DNA of 64,000 nucleotides from Atherinomorus stipes (lineage: Eukaryota > Chordata > Actinopteri > Atheriniformes > Atherinidae). This document shows positions 32,631-44,192 of the stretch, in pieces. The translations under genes and the position numbers were made by a program. The DNA lies in NCBI GenBank assembly GCA_023101725.1, contig JALJCO010003062.1, forward strand, positions 248,001 to 312,000, written 5' to 3'. The notes below the pieces were generated by a model. That model saw nothing but the letters and a program-made list of their open reading frames with translations. It was not told the origin of the DNA and made no database searches. Numbering within the stretch: position 1 is the first letter of the stretch; each line of letters starts with the position of its first letter.

Positions 32631-33649
32631 TTAAATCCTGTCATCCTGCGCATTCTCCTTCCCTTGTCCTGTTATAATGTTGCTTGATGACGCATACGTG
32701 AAACAAGCGCTGGATTCAAGCCAGCCGGCAGAAATGAAGAAGCATGTTAGCATCCAGCTGCTACAAAACTACAATAACAATACAGTAAAAATCTGTTATT
32801 ATGTGGTTATGTCATACATCAAGACAAGTTTGCGTCATCAACACTTTAAACCAGAGCCCATTAAGCAGCTTGGAGATGTTTGTAGGAAAACCAAAGCAAT
32901 GTTTAAAACCTTAATCTAAATTTGTCATGTGATGCCATTGCATGTTCAAGTATTAACCTGATGTCACATCATTTACATTTGCTTGTAGTAATTCTCTGCT
33001 ATGTTCAGCATTAAGAAAAGGATGACTTCTGAGACCACTCAGGATTACTGTACATGCAAAAGTCCTTATCCAAGATTAATATAGACATAATTTGGTAGCT
33101 TGACATTAGTTGTTTTTCGATTGTAGGAAGTTATGCCTCCACCAGTGAAACCAGCAAAGAACCAGTTAATGAACATTTCCAGAGTCTGCAACTTGAAATG
33201 AAATCTGAAAACGAGGGTTTCTGAAAACTTACAGAGATGTCCTGAATCTGCGTTTTTCTATTTACAGTTTGAGTGGACACAGTTGTCCTGCCGACTCACA
33301 TCCTGCAGTGAAGCAGTTTGTTGGATATCAGTTGTGCAATTCCTCATTTTCCTCCTTTTGTTTTCAGTTTTATTTGTTGCTTCCTGTTAACATTCAGCAC
33401 TGATCTGAAAAATGATTTAACGCTCAGCGTCGCAGCATGTTGGTGAAGTCAAGTCGTGGTTCCTGTCTATTCAAAAGTTCAGATGTGAAATGATGAGGTT
33501 TTCCCTTTCTTTTTCCCCTTTTCTTGATCTGCTTTTTGTTCCTGTGATAAAAACACTACCAGGATTTGATGGAATGTGAGCAGACTTTCAGAGGATGTGA
33601 AATGCTGCCATCTTGTGTTGAATCATTAAGCCCAAGTAACCACTTTATG
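32631..33649. other. Intergenic, nothing recognised
   Basis: It includes an 80-codon open frame at 32677-32919 whose translation (MLLDDAYVKQALDSSQ...) was not recognised. It sits between repeats and has no splice or promoter context, so it is more likely transposon debris than a gene. Confidence 0.4.
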
Positions 33650-34167
33650 TAGTCATCCTCAAAATTATTCATACTCTTAAATTAAAGAAGGAAAACAAAA
33701 TCAGCTGTCAGTGAAATAAGATGAAACTGACGAAAGTAAAAATAAATAAATAAATCTATAAAAATCATGACATTGACTTTGAATTGTGGTTTGAAAAAAT
33801 ATTAAACAAAAAATAAAGTGAACAAGCATGATGGGGCTCTGAAAATTTTGTTGAGCAACACTTTGAGACAACCATTGCAATCAGGTGTTTTCTCTAATGT
33901 TCAAAAAGACACTTACACCTGTTTACAGGTATTTTGGTCCACTGTTCATGATGAAGGTGTTCTAATGTGTCTGGGACAGTTTTTTTTTTTTTTTTTTAAG
34001 TTATTTCCCACCACAACTCAGGAGCATTTTTTTAAATTTCACTCAATTATATTTTTGTAAATTTTTATTTATTCTTAATTTATTTAGTTTCTTATTACTA
34101 GTATAACTATTGTAAATTTAGCCTTTTGTTTAATTGGAGGGTATTAATCAATCTGAGGACAACTATA
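33650..34167. mobile_element. Mariner-type MITE, near full-length diverged copy
   Basis: It starts TAGTCATCCTCAAAATTATTC and ends TGAGGACAACTATA, with the same internal order of words as the copy at 56999-57536 (AGCTGTCAGTGAAATAAG, CATGATGGGGCTC, TACAGGTATTTTGGTCCACTG). It lies just beyond the presumed 3' end of gm2a. Confidence 0.8.
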
Positions 34168-34213
34168 TTCACGTTTATTACAAGAAACCACACAAAAGTA
34201 TTTAGTGAAATAG

Positions 34214-35810
34214 TTTATTAAAAACTTGCAGTGAAATTTTCTTTCATCACCTTAAAAACAAACTATTCTCTAACTCCTTTAATAATCCTAAAATCTACAC
34301 AACTCAGAGTTCCCTAAAACAATCTGATCAGGCACTTCATCAAAATAAACAGAAACAAACTTGAAGAACTTTCAAATTATTTGTCATGTTTTGGCCACTG
34401 AACAGCGTAATGCAAACTTCCCCTTTATCTAAATAAAAAGTTCATATAAAAGCACTTTAAACATAAAACAAGTGAAGCTGGATAAAAGAATGAATATTCA
34501 AAAATATTCCAAAAAGCAGGAAAATGAGCAGAGGCTCAATTTCTTTTCCAGTCACGTGCACATAAACATTTCCCTCAGAAACCAACATTTTCATTGTTTT
34601 TCTAAACATGGCGACATCTTCATAAACACTGCTGCATCATCAGGGCTCAAGTTTTCAGAAAGAAGGAAAAAATTTAGAAAACAGAAATCTACAACTAGAC
34701 ATGCAAAAGACTCATATTTCTATAAGAAACAGGAGGTTACCACGGTTACGAATATTTACGCTGTAGGATTACAGTTGAGTTTTTTCTAATTGGAATTTAT
34801 CAACATTTAGAAAAAAAAAGTCCAGAGGTTTGCCTGATCGTTTCCAAACATGTGGTGGACCAATATTATGTAAGAACTTCTGATGAAATATTAACGTACC
34901 TAAGAAATCAGGCTGATAAAGAGAAGCTTTTATCTCATAAAGTTAAAAACCATTTTCAGTGTAAATACTGTGCAGTCTTTTCTTTTCCCTTTGTTTTGTT
35001 TTTTATATAACTGTGAGATTATCTGTGTCCTTGGCAATAAAATCTGGTTCTGGTATGGCTAAATACTGTTGATCAAAAACTAAAAAATTGGCTTTAAACA
35101 AGTTTGTCACAGCTGCTGAAGTGTGTGATGAAGACTGGTCGTTAAAGAGGAAAACTCCCCTCCATCCAGTCCTGAAACAACCCTGTCTTCAGTGGATGAA
35201 CAGAAAAAGTCAACACTGTCTAAACAGCTATAAAAATGAAATGTTGATGTGACATCCTTGAGAAAGGACGTGGAATTAAACAGAAACTGACTCTTTCCAT
35301 CTCAGCTTTGTTTCCATCTGTCCTGCAGGATGAACTGAAAACACAAAATCAGGACATGACAGAGGGAAAAAACGGAAGGATCAAAGTCTAAAATATCCAA
35401 CTCATCAACGCCTGAAACCCAGGTATAAGAGATGATCGAACAAGTCCAGGGAAAACGCAAAATAATACCCAAGATTATAAACAAAACAGAAACACTTGCA
35501 TAAGCATGAAAAAAGGATTTGTTATTAAAATTCATGTTTCTTCTCTGATCTTCAATCATCTTACTCTTTTTTTTTTTTTTTAAAGGAACAACCCCACAAA
35601 ACAAAGAAAAACACACCTTTTTTTTTTGCCATGCAGGAATTTTTTTTAAATGAAAGTCAATAAATCTGTTCGTTAAACGGGTCTATAGCTTTAAATCTGG
35701 GACTCAATCACTTCGTCTGCCTTGTGCAAACTCTTTCATTTACCAGTTTTCATCACTTATGTGCAAACTGACAGAAAAGTGAAGCTCCAGGCCCTTTCTC
35801 CGACCTGGGA
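34214..35810 (-). other. gm2a: Presumed gm2a 3' untranslated region
   Basis: Downstream of the gm2a stop codon there is about 1.6 kb without recognised repeats. It ends with a minus-strand AATAAA (plus TTTATT at 34214-34219), just before the MITE at 33650-34167. The assignment rests only on position and the polyadenylation word; a nearer, non-canonical signal is possible. Confidence 0.4.
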
Positions 35811-35966
35811 TCAGTTGGAGTGAATGGAGAGAGAGACCTTGAGGCAGCCCAGCTCTTTGCCCTGGCTGCCCAGGACTCCCTGAACCCGGTAGTTCCCATT
35901 GGTCAGCCAGTAGGGCAGATCCACATAGGGCAGGTAGAAGTCGGACTGAGGCAGCGAGTACAAACC
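35811..35966 (-). CDS. gm2a: GM2 ganglioside activator, exon 4 (last)
   Basis: The acceptor TTTCTCTCTCTCAG precedes GGTTTGTAC. The exon encodes 51 residues from GLYSLPQSDF through GNYRVQGVLGSQGKELGCLK to SIHSN and a TGA stop. The GNYR...GK-LGC ending is diagnostic of GM2A. The cysteine in LGC is residue 187, matching human Cys183, which pairs with the first cysteine in the mature protein. GM2A is a lysosomal lipid-lifting cofactor. It extracts GM2 ganglioside from membranes and presents it to beta-hexosaminidase A. Reading phase at the boundary is 0. Confidence 0.93.
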   Translation of the reverse strand, partial: GLYSLPQSDFYLPYVDLPYWLTNGNYRVQGVLGSQGKELGCLKVSLSIHSN

Positions 35967-36038
35967 CTGAGAGAGAGAAAGTCAAAACGTCGTTCCATTT
36001 CTAAACCGTTTCAGTCTAAATGTGATATTGACACTTAC

Positions 36039-36221
36039 AGCTTTGAAGGGGCAGCGGCAGGGCAGGCCATAGGTGTGCAGCGGTTCTGGACAGTCCTGAC
36101 CTGGTGGGATCAGCTGGTTCAGAAGATCACAGGCGTCCCGATAGTGACAACTGCCCAGCTCCTCCACACAGGGAACCTTCACCCAGAAACCTGCAACCTC
36201 CTTCTCCAGAGTCACGTTCAG
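36039..36221 (-). CDS. gm2a: GM2 ganglioside activator, exon 3
   Basis: It is bounded by acceptor TTTTCCTCCTCAG and donor GTAAGT, is exactly 61 codons, and is phase 0 at both ends. It encodes LNVTLEKEVAGFWVKVPC, then SCHYRDACDLL, then CPEPLHTYGLPCRCPF. Six of the eight conserved cysteines are here (residues 103, 110, 116, 129, 140, 142). Each lies exactly four positions beyond its human counterpart. NVT at residues 87-89 is a possible N-glycosylation site. Intron 3, towards exon 4, is only 72 bp. Confidence 0.95.
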
Positions 36222-36704
36222 CTGAGGAGGAAAAGGTTTTTGTTAGAATAATTATATATATCAATGACAAGTGTGTGACATGCTCTCTGTCTTCAGTGGA
36301 AAATTATTGCTGTGGAGAAATACTTCTACCTTCTGCTACTGTTGCTGTCAAACTGTTTCCATACAAGGAGTTGTTTTGTCTAACTTGACCTGTGTGAATA
36401 AAAAGCTGCAAGGCACAGAAAAACCTCAGACAGTATGAGACTGTCTTCCCCTTGCTGCAAGGAACTCTAACTTGTGTGTCTCATTCTTTCCAGATTAATA
36501 GAGAATTAATCTAACAGTTTTAAAATCAAACTTCAAGATTACACTCTGTCGGGAAGAGGGGAAGATCTAGAGGAAGCAGAGGATCATTTTCAGCTGAAGT
36601 AAATCTAAACCAAACGTGGTCATAGAGACTAAAACGGTACAGATAGATGGTGAAAGATGAGTTCTAAAGGTGAGGAGCTCTATAGCTGAAGGCTCTTCCC
36701 CTGA
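36222..36704 (-). other. gm2a intron 2, repeat-free part
   Basis: Start (on the plus strand) of the 8.9-kb intron between exons 2 and 3. No recognised repeat. Confidence 0.7.
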
Positions 36705-36830
36705 CTCTGGACATACAACAAATGTTTACATACGCTCCCAATGAAACATGGAAATAAATCATCTGTCAGGGAAATAAGTTGAAATTGACAAAAGTAATCA
36801 TAAATCTGTAAGAAATGGCTTTCGGTTTGT
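36705..36830. mobile_element. Mariner-type MITE fragment
   Basis: The segment containing CATCTGTCAGGGAAATAAGT and TGAAATTGACAAAAGTAA matches the left part of the family represented at 56999-57536. The rest is missing. Confidence 0.6.
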
Positions 36831-36950
36831 AAATGAAAGTAAAATGACGAGTGGGCTGATTGAGGAGTTTTATTACATGTACTTGATAGTGTATTATCAA
36901 GGATGGCATATAAACGTTTGACCTGAGGGGAAGGAGGAAGTTTAAATAAA

Positions 36951-37176
36951 GAGTTCTGTTGCAAAAACAGTTAACCACCATTTAGAAAAAACAGAGTTCA
37001 CTGCTTTTTGTCACTGTCAGCTACAAACCACCTATCTCCATTTAACATCATTAAAACCCTCTACCTCATGTGAGTGTGATTTGGTGAAAATATTCAAAAA
37101 GTAAATGAGTTTATTTGCAGAAGTAGTTAACTCCGTTTTTTCTAAATGGTGGTTACCTGTTTTTGCAAATGAACTC
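36951..37176. mobile_element. 226-bp MITE with about 46-bp inverted repeats
   Basis: GAGTTCTGTTGCAAAAACAG followed by TTAACCACCATTTAGAAAAA is answered inverted by TTTTTTCTAAATGGTGGTTA and CCTGTTTTTGCAAATGAACTC. The target duplication is not clear. It lies inside gm2a intron 2. Confidence 0.78.
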
Positions 37177-37359
37177 TTCAAATGTTCAAGGTGCCATGAC
37201 ATCAATTTTCTCTCTTCTGTGGTTTTGGGGGTATAATATGATCTGTTGTGCACTGATGAGGCCATGTGAATGAGCGAGTATCAAAGTCCCTGGTTATGGA
37301 CGGTCAGCTTTGTTTCCGTGTTCAGAAATGGTTGAATCAGACAGCAGCTTATCATTCTA

Positions 37360-37945
37360 CGTAGTCTGCTTTCTATATAGTTGATATTCTCCAAGCACAA
37401 TGTCAGTCGAACTGGAAATGCATCACTGACTACATCTACAAGAAAGGTCAGAGCAGACTCTACTTCTTAAGGAAATTGGGATCATTCAAAGTGCAATTAG
37501 CTTTGCAGCATCTGCTGGGGCAGCAGCATCAGAATCAGAGACTTGAAGAAACTAAACAAGCTGATCAAGAAAGCTGGTTCTGTGCTGGGAATAACTCTGG
37601 AGCCGCTGGAGCTGATTGTTCAGAAAAGAATGCTGCACAAGCTGATGAAGATGATGGAGGATTCTTCCTCCTCTCCACAACACGGTGAAGAATCTACAGA
37701 GTGTGTTCAGTGGAAGGCTGCGTCAGGTTCGCCGTAAGACGGAGAGATACAGAAATTCATTCCTACCAGCAGCCATCACCCTGAAGAAGAAGACTGATTG
37801 ATTGATTTATTGATTATTGCTGTACTGTTAGTTTTACATTTATGTATTTTGTTATGTTGTGTATATATGTTATATTGTTGGGGAAAAAAAAGAGAGTCAG
37901 ACTATTACAATATTGAATTTCCCTCTGGAATAAATAAAGTATTTT
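37360..37945 (+). mobile_element. LINE 3' end, reverse-transcriptase C-terminal remnant
   Basis: Frames at 37476-37737 give pieces such as KLNKLIKKAGSVLG and LEPLELIVQKRMLHKL, which resemble the region after the reverse transcriptase domain in fish Rex/CR1-like LINEs. Frame changes break them up. The element ends with TCCCTCTGGAATAAATAAAGTA, a usual LINE tail of that group. It is 5'-truncated and lies in gm2a intron 2. Confidence 0.7.
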
Positions 37946-37974
37946 TTATTTTCATTTTATTCATTTTCATTATC

Positions 37975-38213
37975 ATTTCTGCAAAGCAGTCAGACAGAAA
38001 AAGAAAAACATGGAAGTGCGCTTGGCGGACAGGTAGAGCCAAGTGATATCTACATAGCTGTGAAAATGAAAACTGCTCATCCTTAAAAATAGAACATATG
38101 TGATGTAGATTAATGATGAAAAATAGGGGGCCCAGAGCTGAGCCCTGGGGAACACCCACGGTGACTGAATAGTTTTGACTTATACAACTTATTAGCCCAT
38201 TTTTACATTTCAC
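37975..38213 (-). mobile_element. Possible LINE reverse-transcriptase fragment
   Basis: The minus strand encodes SVTVGVPQGSALGPLFFI. This resembles the conserved GVPQGS-LGP-LF motif of non-LTR reverse transcriptases just upstream of the catalytic aspartates. Those are not preserved nearby. The fragment is short. Confidence 0.55.
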
Positions 38214-39599
38214 ACAAAACGTTAACTACATTACTAACTTCTTGGAAACACACATTCAATATTTGTTTTGTCATGTTTTGTCCTTTATCCTTTGTTGTCT
38301 GTTTGTTAGTTGGATAATAAAAAAATAATAGTATAAAAAGTCCTAGCTGGTTCTTTGCTTCAAAGGTTAAATAGAAAATAATAAACCTAAACATGGACAA
38401 ACATAAACCATAATCAAATCAACTAATGGTATAAACTGTGAACTGTGCATGAAATGAGGAAGTGTGGGGCTCATCTTTGAGGAAGAAGATTTTTGTTCTA
38501 ACAGCAGTGACACGTTCTTATCAGATCATGAGGCGAAGCTAAAGGAAGTTAAAGCTTTTACTCACCATCTAAAGCACAACTATCATCATTAATCATGTTA
38601 ATAGTTGTGTAAATTCAGTCAGATCCAAACATTAAAAATAAAAATCATGTTGGAATGCCAACAGCAGAGACACACAAAGATACTGCAATAGCAGAATGAA
38701 TATATGATGAGAAGACAAAGAAAAAAAAAAGGAGATGAGTGTCCCAGTCTTTGTTTTGACCTCTCGGATGCTGCATGAAAGTCAAAGAGCAACATGAAAC
38801 TGTGAAGGGCAGTAAAGGCAGCAAAGGGGGCGATAAGAATCTAAATGGTTCATAAACTCTGTTTCAGTCCTCACCGCAGAGATAGAATATGTGCACTCGT
38901 GCAGAAAGTAAAGCACTTCATCAGTCAGGTTTATGATACAGAGACACTTCACTGCAACTTTACCATCAAAGCTGGTTCATAAAGTTTTTATTGATGTTTG
39001 CAGCAGTCGTCACAAACTCACAAAGTTGGGACTGCATCCAAAATGCAAAACAGTGAATCTGAAATTTACTTGGACTTTTATCTCAATGCAGAGATTATAA
39101 ACCCAACATGGGCCTTGTTTGTCTTCATCGCCTTTATTTTTATCCATGTCTGCATTTCAGGCCTGCACCACATACCAAAAAATGTCTACCACTCTGTAAT
39201 GCTGCCCTTCATTATAATTACCGTGTTAAGAATATTTATTGTCTAAAGTGTTTTCAATTTCAATTCTATTAAAAACAAAGTAGGATTTTGACTGATACAC
39301 AAGGTTTAATGAGGTTTGTAAACTGACTTACAGACATAGATTTAAGTCGTTGACAGACTGGGATGAAGCAGGAAGTTTTTTAATTCCTGATTTTCTCTCC
39401 AACCATAAACAGCGATTCCATGTGATCATTGCTAAGATTCCATGAAGCTCACATGATGATCAGCACCGGATCTGCCTCACTTGTTGCCGAGTAACGCTGC
39501 GTTCATGTCTGACTAACAATGACAACCACTGCCTGAAGGACCACTTCAGCTGCCGCTGGAATTTCTGGCTTTTAAAGTCGCTTTACTGAGCTGAGAGGG
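38214..39599. other. gm2a intron 2, nothing recognised
   Basis: No recognised repeat or exon. An 82-codon plus-strand open frame at 38998-39246 (MQQSSQTHKVG...) has no family resemblance. Confidence 0.5.
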
Positions 39600-39623
39600 T
39601 TTTTTTTTTTTTTTTTTTTTTTT
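39600..39623. repeat. Poly-T run
   Basis: 24 consecutive T. No SINE body was recognised next to it. Confidence 0.85.
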
Positions 39624-39716
39624 CAGATCATTTGATCAGTTTCAGGGACAAAATTCAGGAAAAAAATGCTTAAATTGTGTCACTCTTTGTTAGAAATGTA
39701 GTATTTTAGGCATCTT

Positions 39717-39995
<279 letters not shown>

Positions 39996-40766
39996 AAGAA
40001 CCGTAATTACGTGGATTTGATCAGCTGTACTGCAACTGAAATAAATGTACAGCCTGCAGTGAAACAACAATCAGATCCATCAGAGTTCACTAACTGGTGT
40101 GATTCATGTGCAGCAGCAGCACTGGTTATGAATGTCTGTGATGCTGTTCATAGATAAAAGCTTGTCTGATTTTCATATTGCTGATCGTTAAGTTCTGTCA
40201 AATGACTTTAGTTTCATTGCAGGATTTTTATTGTGCAACTCAAACTAATCAACATTGTAGATTCTAGGAAGGCACCTAATCTACATTCACACTTCAGATA
40301 ATTATTTTTTGTCCCAAATGTTTCCTATATGTTTTTCCCATTTGAAAAGCACAAATGTAATTTTTATAAATAAAGGCCCGGTCCACTTTCTGTGTCGTCC
40401 TAAATCAGATCCACATCTGATGTGTTCAGTAACTTCAGCGTGTGTGGTCACATCACATTTTATCTGACTTTAATGTCACCGACATGAGATGAACGTCACA
40501 ATCTGCAGCAGAGGAGGAGGGATGCAGTAAAATGTAAATAATGTTTAAAACAATGTACAACACCTCAGGGTTGTACAGTACAGTCTTGATGGAGGTCAGT
40601 TTTAATTATAATGAACAATCACAAAAAACATCTCTGCAGAGCAGAAATTGTGTGAAGACAAGTAGTGTGAACATAGTTTTATCCTACATTTTAATGTTGG
40701 GGGTCGGTAGGGGAACTGGATATTGGGCAGGGGGGCATTGGCTCAAAAAAGGTTGAGAAGCACTGA
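39996..40766. other. gm2a intron 2, nothing recognised
   Basis: Ordinary sequence without a recognisable repeat or exon. Confidence 0.5.
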
Positions 40767-41549
40767 TGTAGAGGCAGGATTAAGAAATGAGACTTGTGAG
40801 TGACAGCCACCAGCCAAGCCGACGCGGGAGCACGCACAAACTGAAGCTATGACGTTGTTTACTATGCTGATAGTCTTTTTCTTCGTAGTTCCACCTTTTA
40901 GTCTCTTTCAGTTGATCTGGATCGTTTGCTGACAGCAGAAGAGTCCATACCTATCCGTGACAGTGTTTGAATCCATGGCGACTGTCTCACTTCCTGGATC
41001 AAAACTGTTGGGGTGAATATGCAGCGTCAATTGACGTCACATTCGCAGGACAGCGCAGGAAATTCTGCAACTGAAGCGCATAATGAAGCACACAGCCTGT
41101 TCAAGGCAACAGAGAGAGACGTGGGTGGACTCATTCTTTTTGTTTTTTGTAACAATTACTGGTAAAATGGTTAATCGTGATAAAATTCCCAATGACTAGT
41201 AATACCGTTTCTAATTTTAATTATCGTAAAAACCGTGACTGATTATTGCACTTTAAAAAACTCACTATGATACTACTTATTGCCTTGAAAAGCATCAACA
41301 GTCCAAGTTTGCAGTGTTTCATTTATGAAAACATGTTGGAAAGCAACAAAGGCACCCACATGGTGCTGTGGAGATTTTCCCCCTTTAAAAAGAACAAAGT
41401 AGACGTCTAGATCCATTTTGGATATTTTTAAAGATGCTGGTGGGGTATTTCAATAATACAGTGATAATAATGATAACCGTGATCATTTTGGTCACAATAA
41501 CGGTGATATGAAATGATATGAAATTTATATCGTTACATCCCTAGTCCCT
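40767..41549. mobile_element. TTAA-target MITE, second copy, with hAT-like insertion
   Basis: Positions 40767-41125 match the copy at 25075-25550 in the same orientation (TCTTTCAGTTGATCTGGATC, GTTTGCTGACAGCAGAA, GAAGCACACAGCCTGTT). The right end, TAGTCCCT before TTAA at 41550-41553, is preserved. From about 41147 to 41545 it is replaced by a hAT-like repeat ending ATCGTTACATCCCTA. That repeat is homologous to 41864-42262. Confidence 0.75.
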
Positions 41550-41614
41550 TTAAGACTTTTTAAGGATCTGCAGGTACCCTGTGTTCATCTGAGATTTAAT
41601 TTATCTCATTTTAA

Positions 41615-42642
41615 GGATAACTTTCTTTTTTTCAACCTGGACCTTATTTCTAGGACTTTATACATGCATTTACTCACCGGTAAAAATTCTGCATCACTTT
41701 CACTCCTTTGCATGATATTTAGATTAGTGGCCCTCTGGCATACATCCATATAACGGGAGAGACGGGGCAGCCTCTATATAAGGCATCATCTGCAGCAAAA
41801 GTCCTTAATTTCACCAATGCTTTAAGTAGAATGAACGAACAGGTACTATTGTCCTGTTAATTGTAGGGATCTAACGATCACCGGTAAAATGGTTAACCGT
41901 GATAACATTACAGACGATTCGTAATACCGTTTCAAATTTTAATTATCGTATAAAGCGTGAATGATTACTGCACTTTGAAGAAGTCCCAGTGATGCTGCTC
42001 ATTGTCTGGAAAAGCAGCAACAGTCGCAGTTTGCAATGTTTAATTTATGAAAACATGCCAGAAGGCAACGAAGGTGCCCACGTGGACAGTTCTCTTGAGA
42101 TTTTTCCCCCTTTAAAAAGGACAAAGTAGACATTTAGACCTATTTTGGATATTTTTAAAGATGGTGGGGGGAGATTTCTATAATCCCGTGATGAAAATGA
42201 TAACCATGATTAATTTGTTCACAATAACCGTGATATGAAATTTTCATATAGTTACATAACTAGTGAGTTCACAGTTTTGCGGATTGCAGTGAGTTGGTGT
42301 CTAGGTAGCGAGCTGCTCAGCTGTACTGCAGCGGTGGGCATCAGCGCCCACGGCGCACGACCTGTAGAGTATAGAGAAACCTCCGGTAACTACCAGAGAG
42401 TTAACTCATAGGACAATAATACCTGTTCGTTTGCTCATTCTACTGAAAGCATTGATGAAATGAAGGATGTTTGCTGCAGATAATGCCTTACAGAGAGGCT
42501 GCCCCGTCTCTCCCATTATATGGATGTACGCCAGAGGGCAACGCAACGAAATAGCTTCTGAAGGAGTCAAAGTGATACAGAAATTTTACAGGTGAGTAAA
42601 TGCACATTGGGTCCAGGTTGAAATTAAAAGGAAAGTTTTCCT
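41615..42642. mobile_element. Long-TIR element (about 1 kb) between two TTAA sites
   Basis: TTAA at 41611-41614 precedes GGATAACTTTC, and GAAAGTTTTCCT ends at 42642 before TTAA (42643-42646). The arms, about 250 bp each, are inverted: GGGAGAGACGGGGCAGCCTC on the left and GAGGCTGCCCCGTCTCTCCC on the right, a perfect 20-base match. The interior holds the MITE at 41864-42262. No coding capacity. Confidence 0.8.
41864..42262. mobile_element. hAT-like MITE (399 bp) inside the long-TIR element
   Basis: It starts TAGGGATCTAACGATCACCG and ends ATAGTTACATAACTA, with a mirror-like interior (GGTTAACCGTGATAA / ATAACCGTGATATG). The adjacent copy at about 41147-41545 is homologous along its length. An 8-bp target duplication was not clear. 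Confidence 0.65.
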
Positions 42643-42769
42643 TTAAAACCTATTAAGGATCAGATGATTTTTGTTTATGTCCAGACAGTTAACACCTCAG
42701 AACTGAATGGTGTTGTACTTTCTTTTTCAAAAAAGAAGAAGTCCTGTAACCACAGAGTTGATCAAACAT

Positions 42770-43046
42770 TAGTCCCTGCGTTTACATGCAGCCAATAACC
42801 CTTTCATAACCAGAATATTAGCAATAACCCGGTTGCGCGCGGCCATGTAAACACAGGCAAAAACCCGAATATTACCTGGGTTACTCCTTTTCCAACTCGA
42901 ATATTTGGTCATGTAAACGCGTATAGGAATATCTCCATTGGAAGGAACATTAAATTGTGCTCATGTTCTATTCACAAGGATTCTTGGTCTTTTGAGGAAA
43001 CTACAGGGAGTACTTGTTTCAGACGGTACTGTGCATAGCTTTTAAG
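42770..43046. repeat. Remnant of an element with TTTACATG end
   Basis: It begins GCGTTTACATGCAGCCAATA and repeats motifs such as CATGTAAACA and GAATATT. This is a style of non-autonomous DNA transposon common in fish. The far end is not identified. Confidence 0.35.
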
Positions 43047-44184
43047 TAGGGATGCACCGATCCGATCTTCAGATCGGGATCGGTTCCGATATAGAGAAAA
43101 AATCCTAGATCGGTAAATATCGGTAAGGGTAAACATAAGCCGATCCACGGCCCGATCCGTTGGTGCAGATCTATTCAATGTATTTCTATGCTTCCCCTTT
43201 AAGTGACATCACGCGTTGCCGACGCAGCACGTGGAGGCTGTTTGTTTACAAGGCCAGAGTCGCAGCTGTTAGCAGCTAGCAGGCTGCCGTGTGTTCTGTT
43301 GCTGCTCCAACAACAGTCCTGCGGCGGTTTGGTTTCCACCTTTCACAGGTAAAAATCCCGCGAGTGCCGACAGGTCGCAGAGAAAGTAGGAAATACTGTT
43401 AAATCTTTCTGCACAGGACAAGTTTTATCACTGAGGGTATCCACCGGCATCCGGTGCAGTGTGGGAGAGGCTTAAAAAGGAAAAAAACAAAAAATCTCCA
43501 ATCTCCCTGTTTGGAAATAAGCTCCATGTTAAAACTCTGATTAAGTGTTTGTTTATTCAGCTGCTTTTGTCACGGATCTTTCATTTTTATTTTCAAAGTA
43601 CTACAAAATAATTTTTTCTAAAGATAAAATGTCAAGCTGGTGGAGATATTTCTTTTTCTCAATTTCAGCTCCTTTATTATTTCTTTTAAATTGGATTTTA
43701 AATTTCTAATTGCACCGACTGAACCATTTGAAAGAAGTTTTGTTCCTTTTTGTTTTGACATGTTTGACTGAGGAGTAGGGCTGTTGTTTCCCCTCAGTTT
43801 CAGCATTTTATTATTTTACATTTATTTAACTGCACAGACTGAATCAGAACGTTTTGTTATATATTTACATATGTGAGCAAGCTTGTGAAGATTGTTAGTT
43901 TATTTAAGATTGCTGTGTGTGTGCAGTTGTTAAATAAGTAATTCAGTACATTTATCTCCTTTTTTAAAAACCAGGGAAAACAATTTTTTTTAAGCCAAGT
44001 CTGATGTTGCCTTGCACAAAAGAAAGATCCCAGTCTGTTTTCACAACGAGGTGTGCAATCAAACAATACCATGCTGTTTTGTTCCCCCATTTCTGTATCG
44101 GTATTGGATCGGTATCGGCAGATACTGAAACATCAAATATCGGATCGGATCGGCGCCCAAAAAAGGCGGATCGGTGCATCCCTA
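43047..44184. mobile_element. hAT element, non-autonomous, 1138 bp, exact 8-bp duplication
   Basis: The termini are TAGGGATGCACCGATCC and GGATCGGTGCATCCCTA, 17-base perfect inverted repeats. They are flanked by CTTTTAAG at 43039-43046 and 44185-44192. The 8-bp duplication and TAGGG termini identify the hAT superfamily. A GC-rich stretch with TTTCACAGGTAAAAATCC near 43340 looks like the remains of an untranslated first exon and donor of the parent transposase gene. The transposase itself is missing. Confidence 0.92.
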
Positions 44185-44192
44185 CTTTTAAG

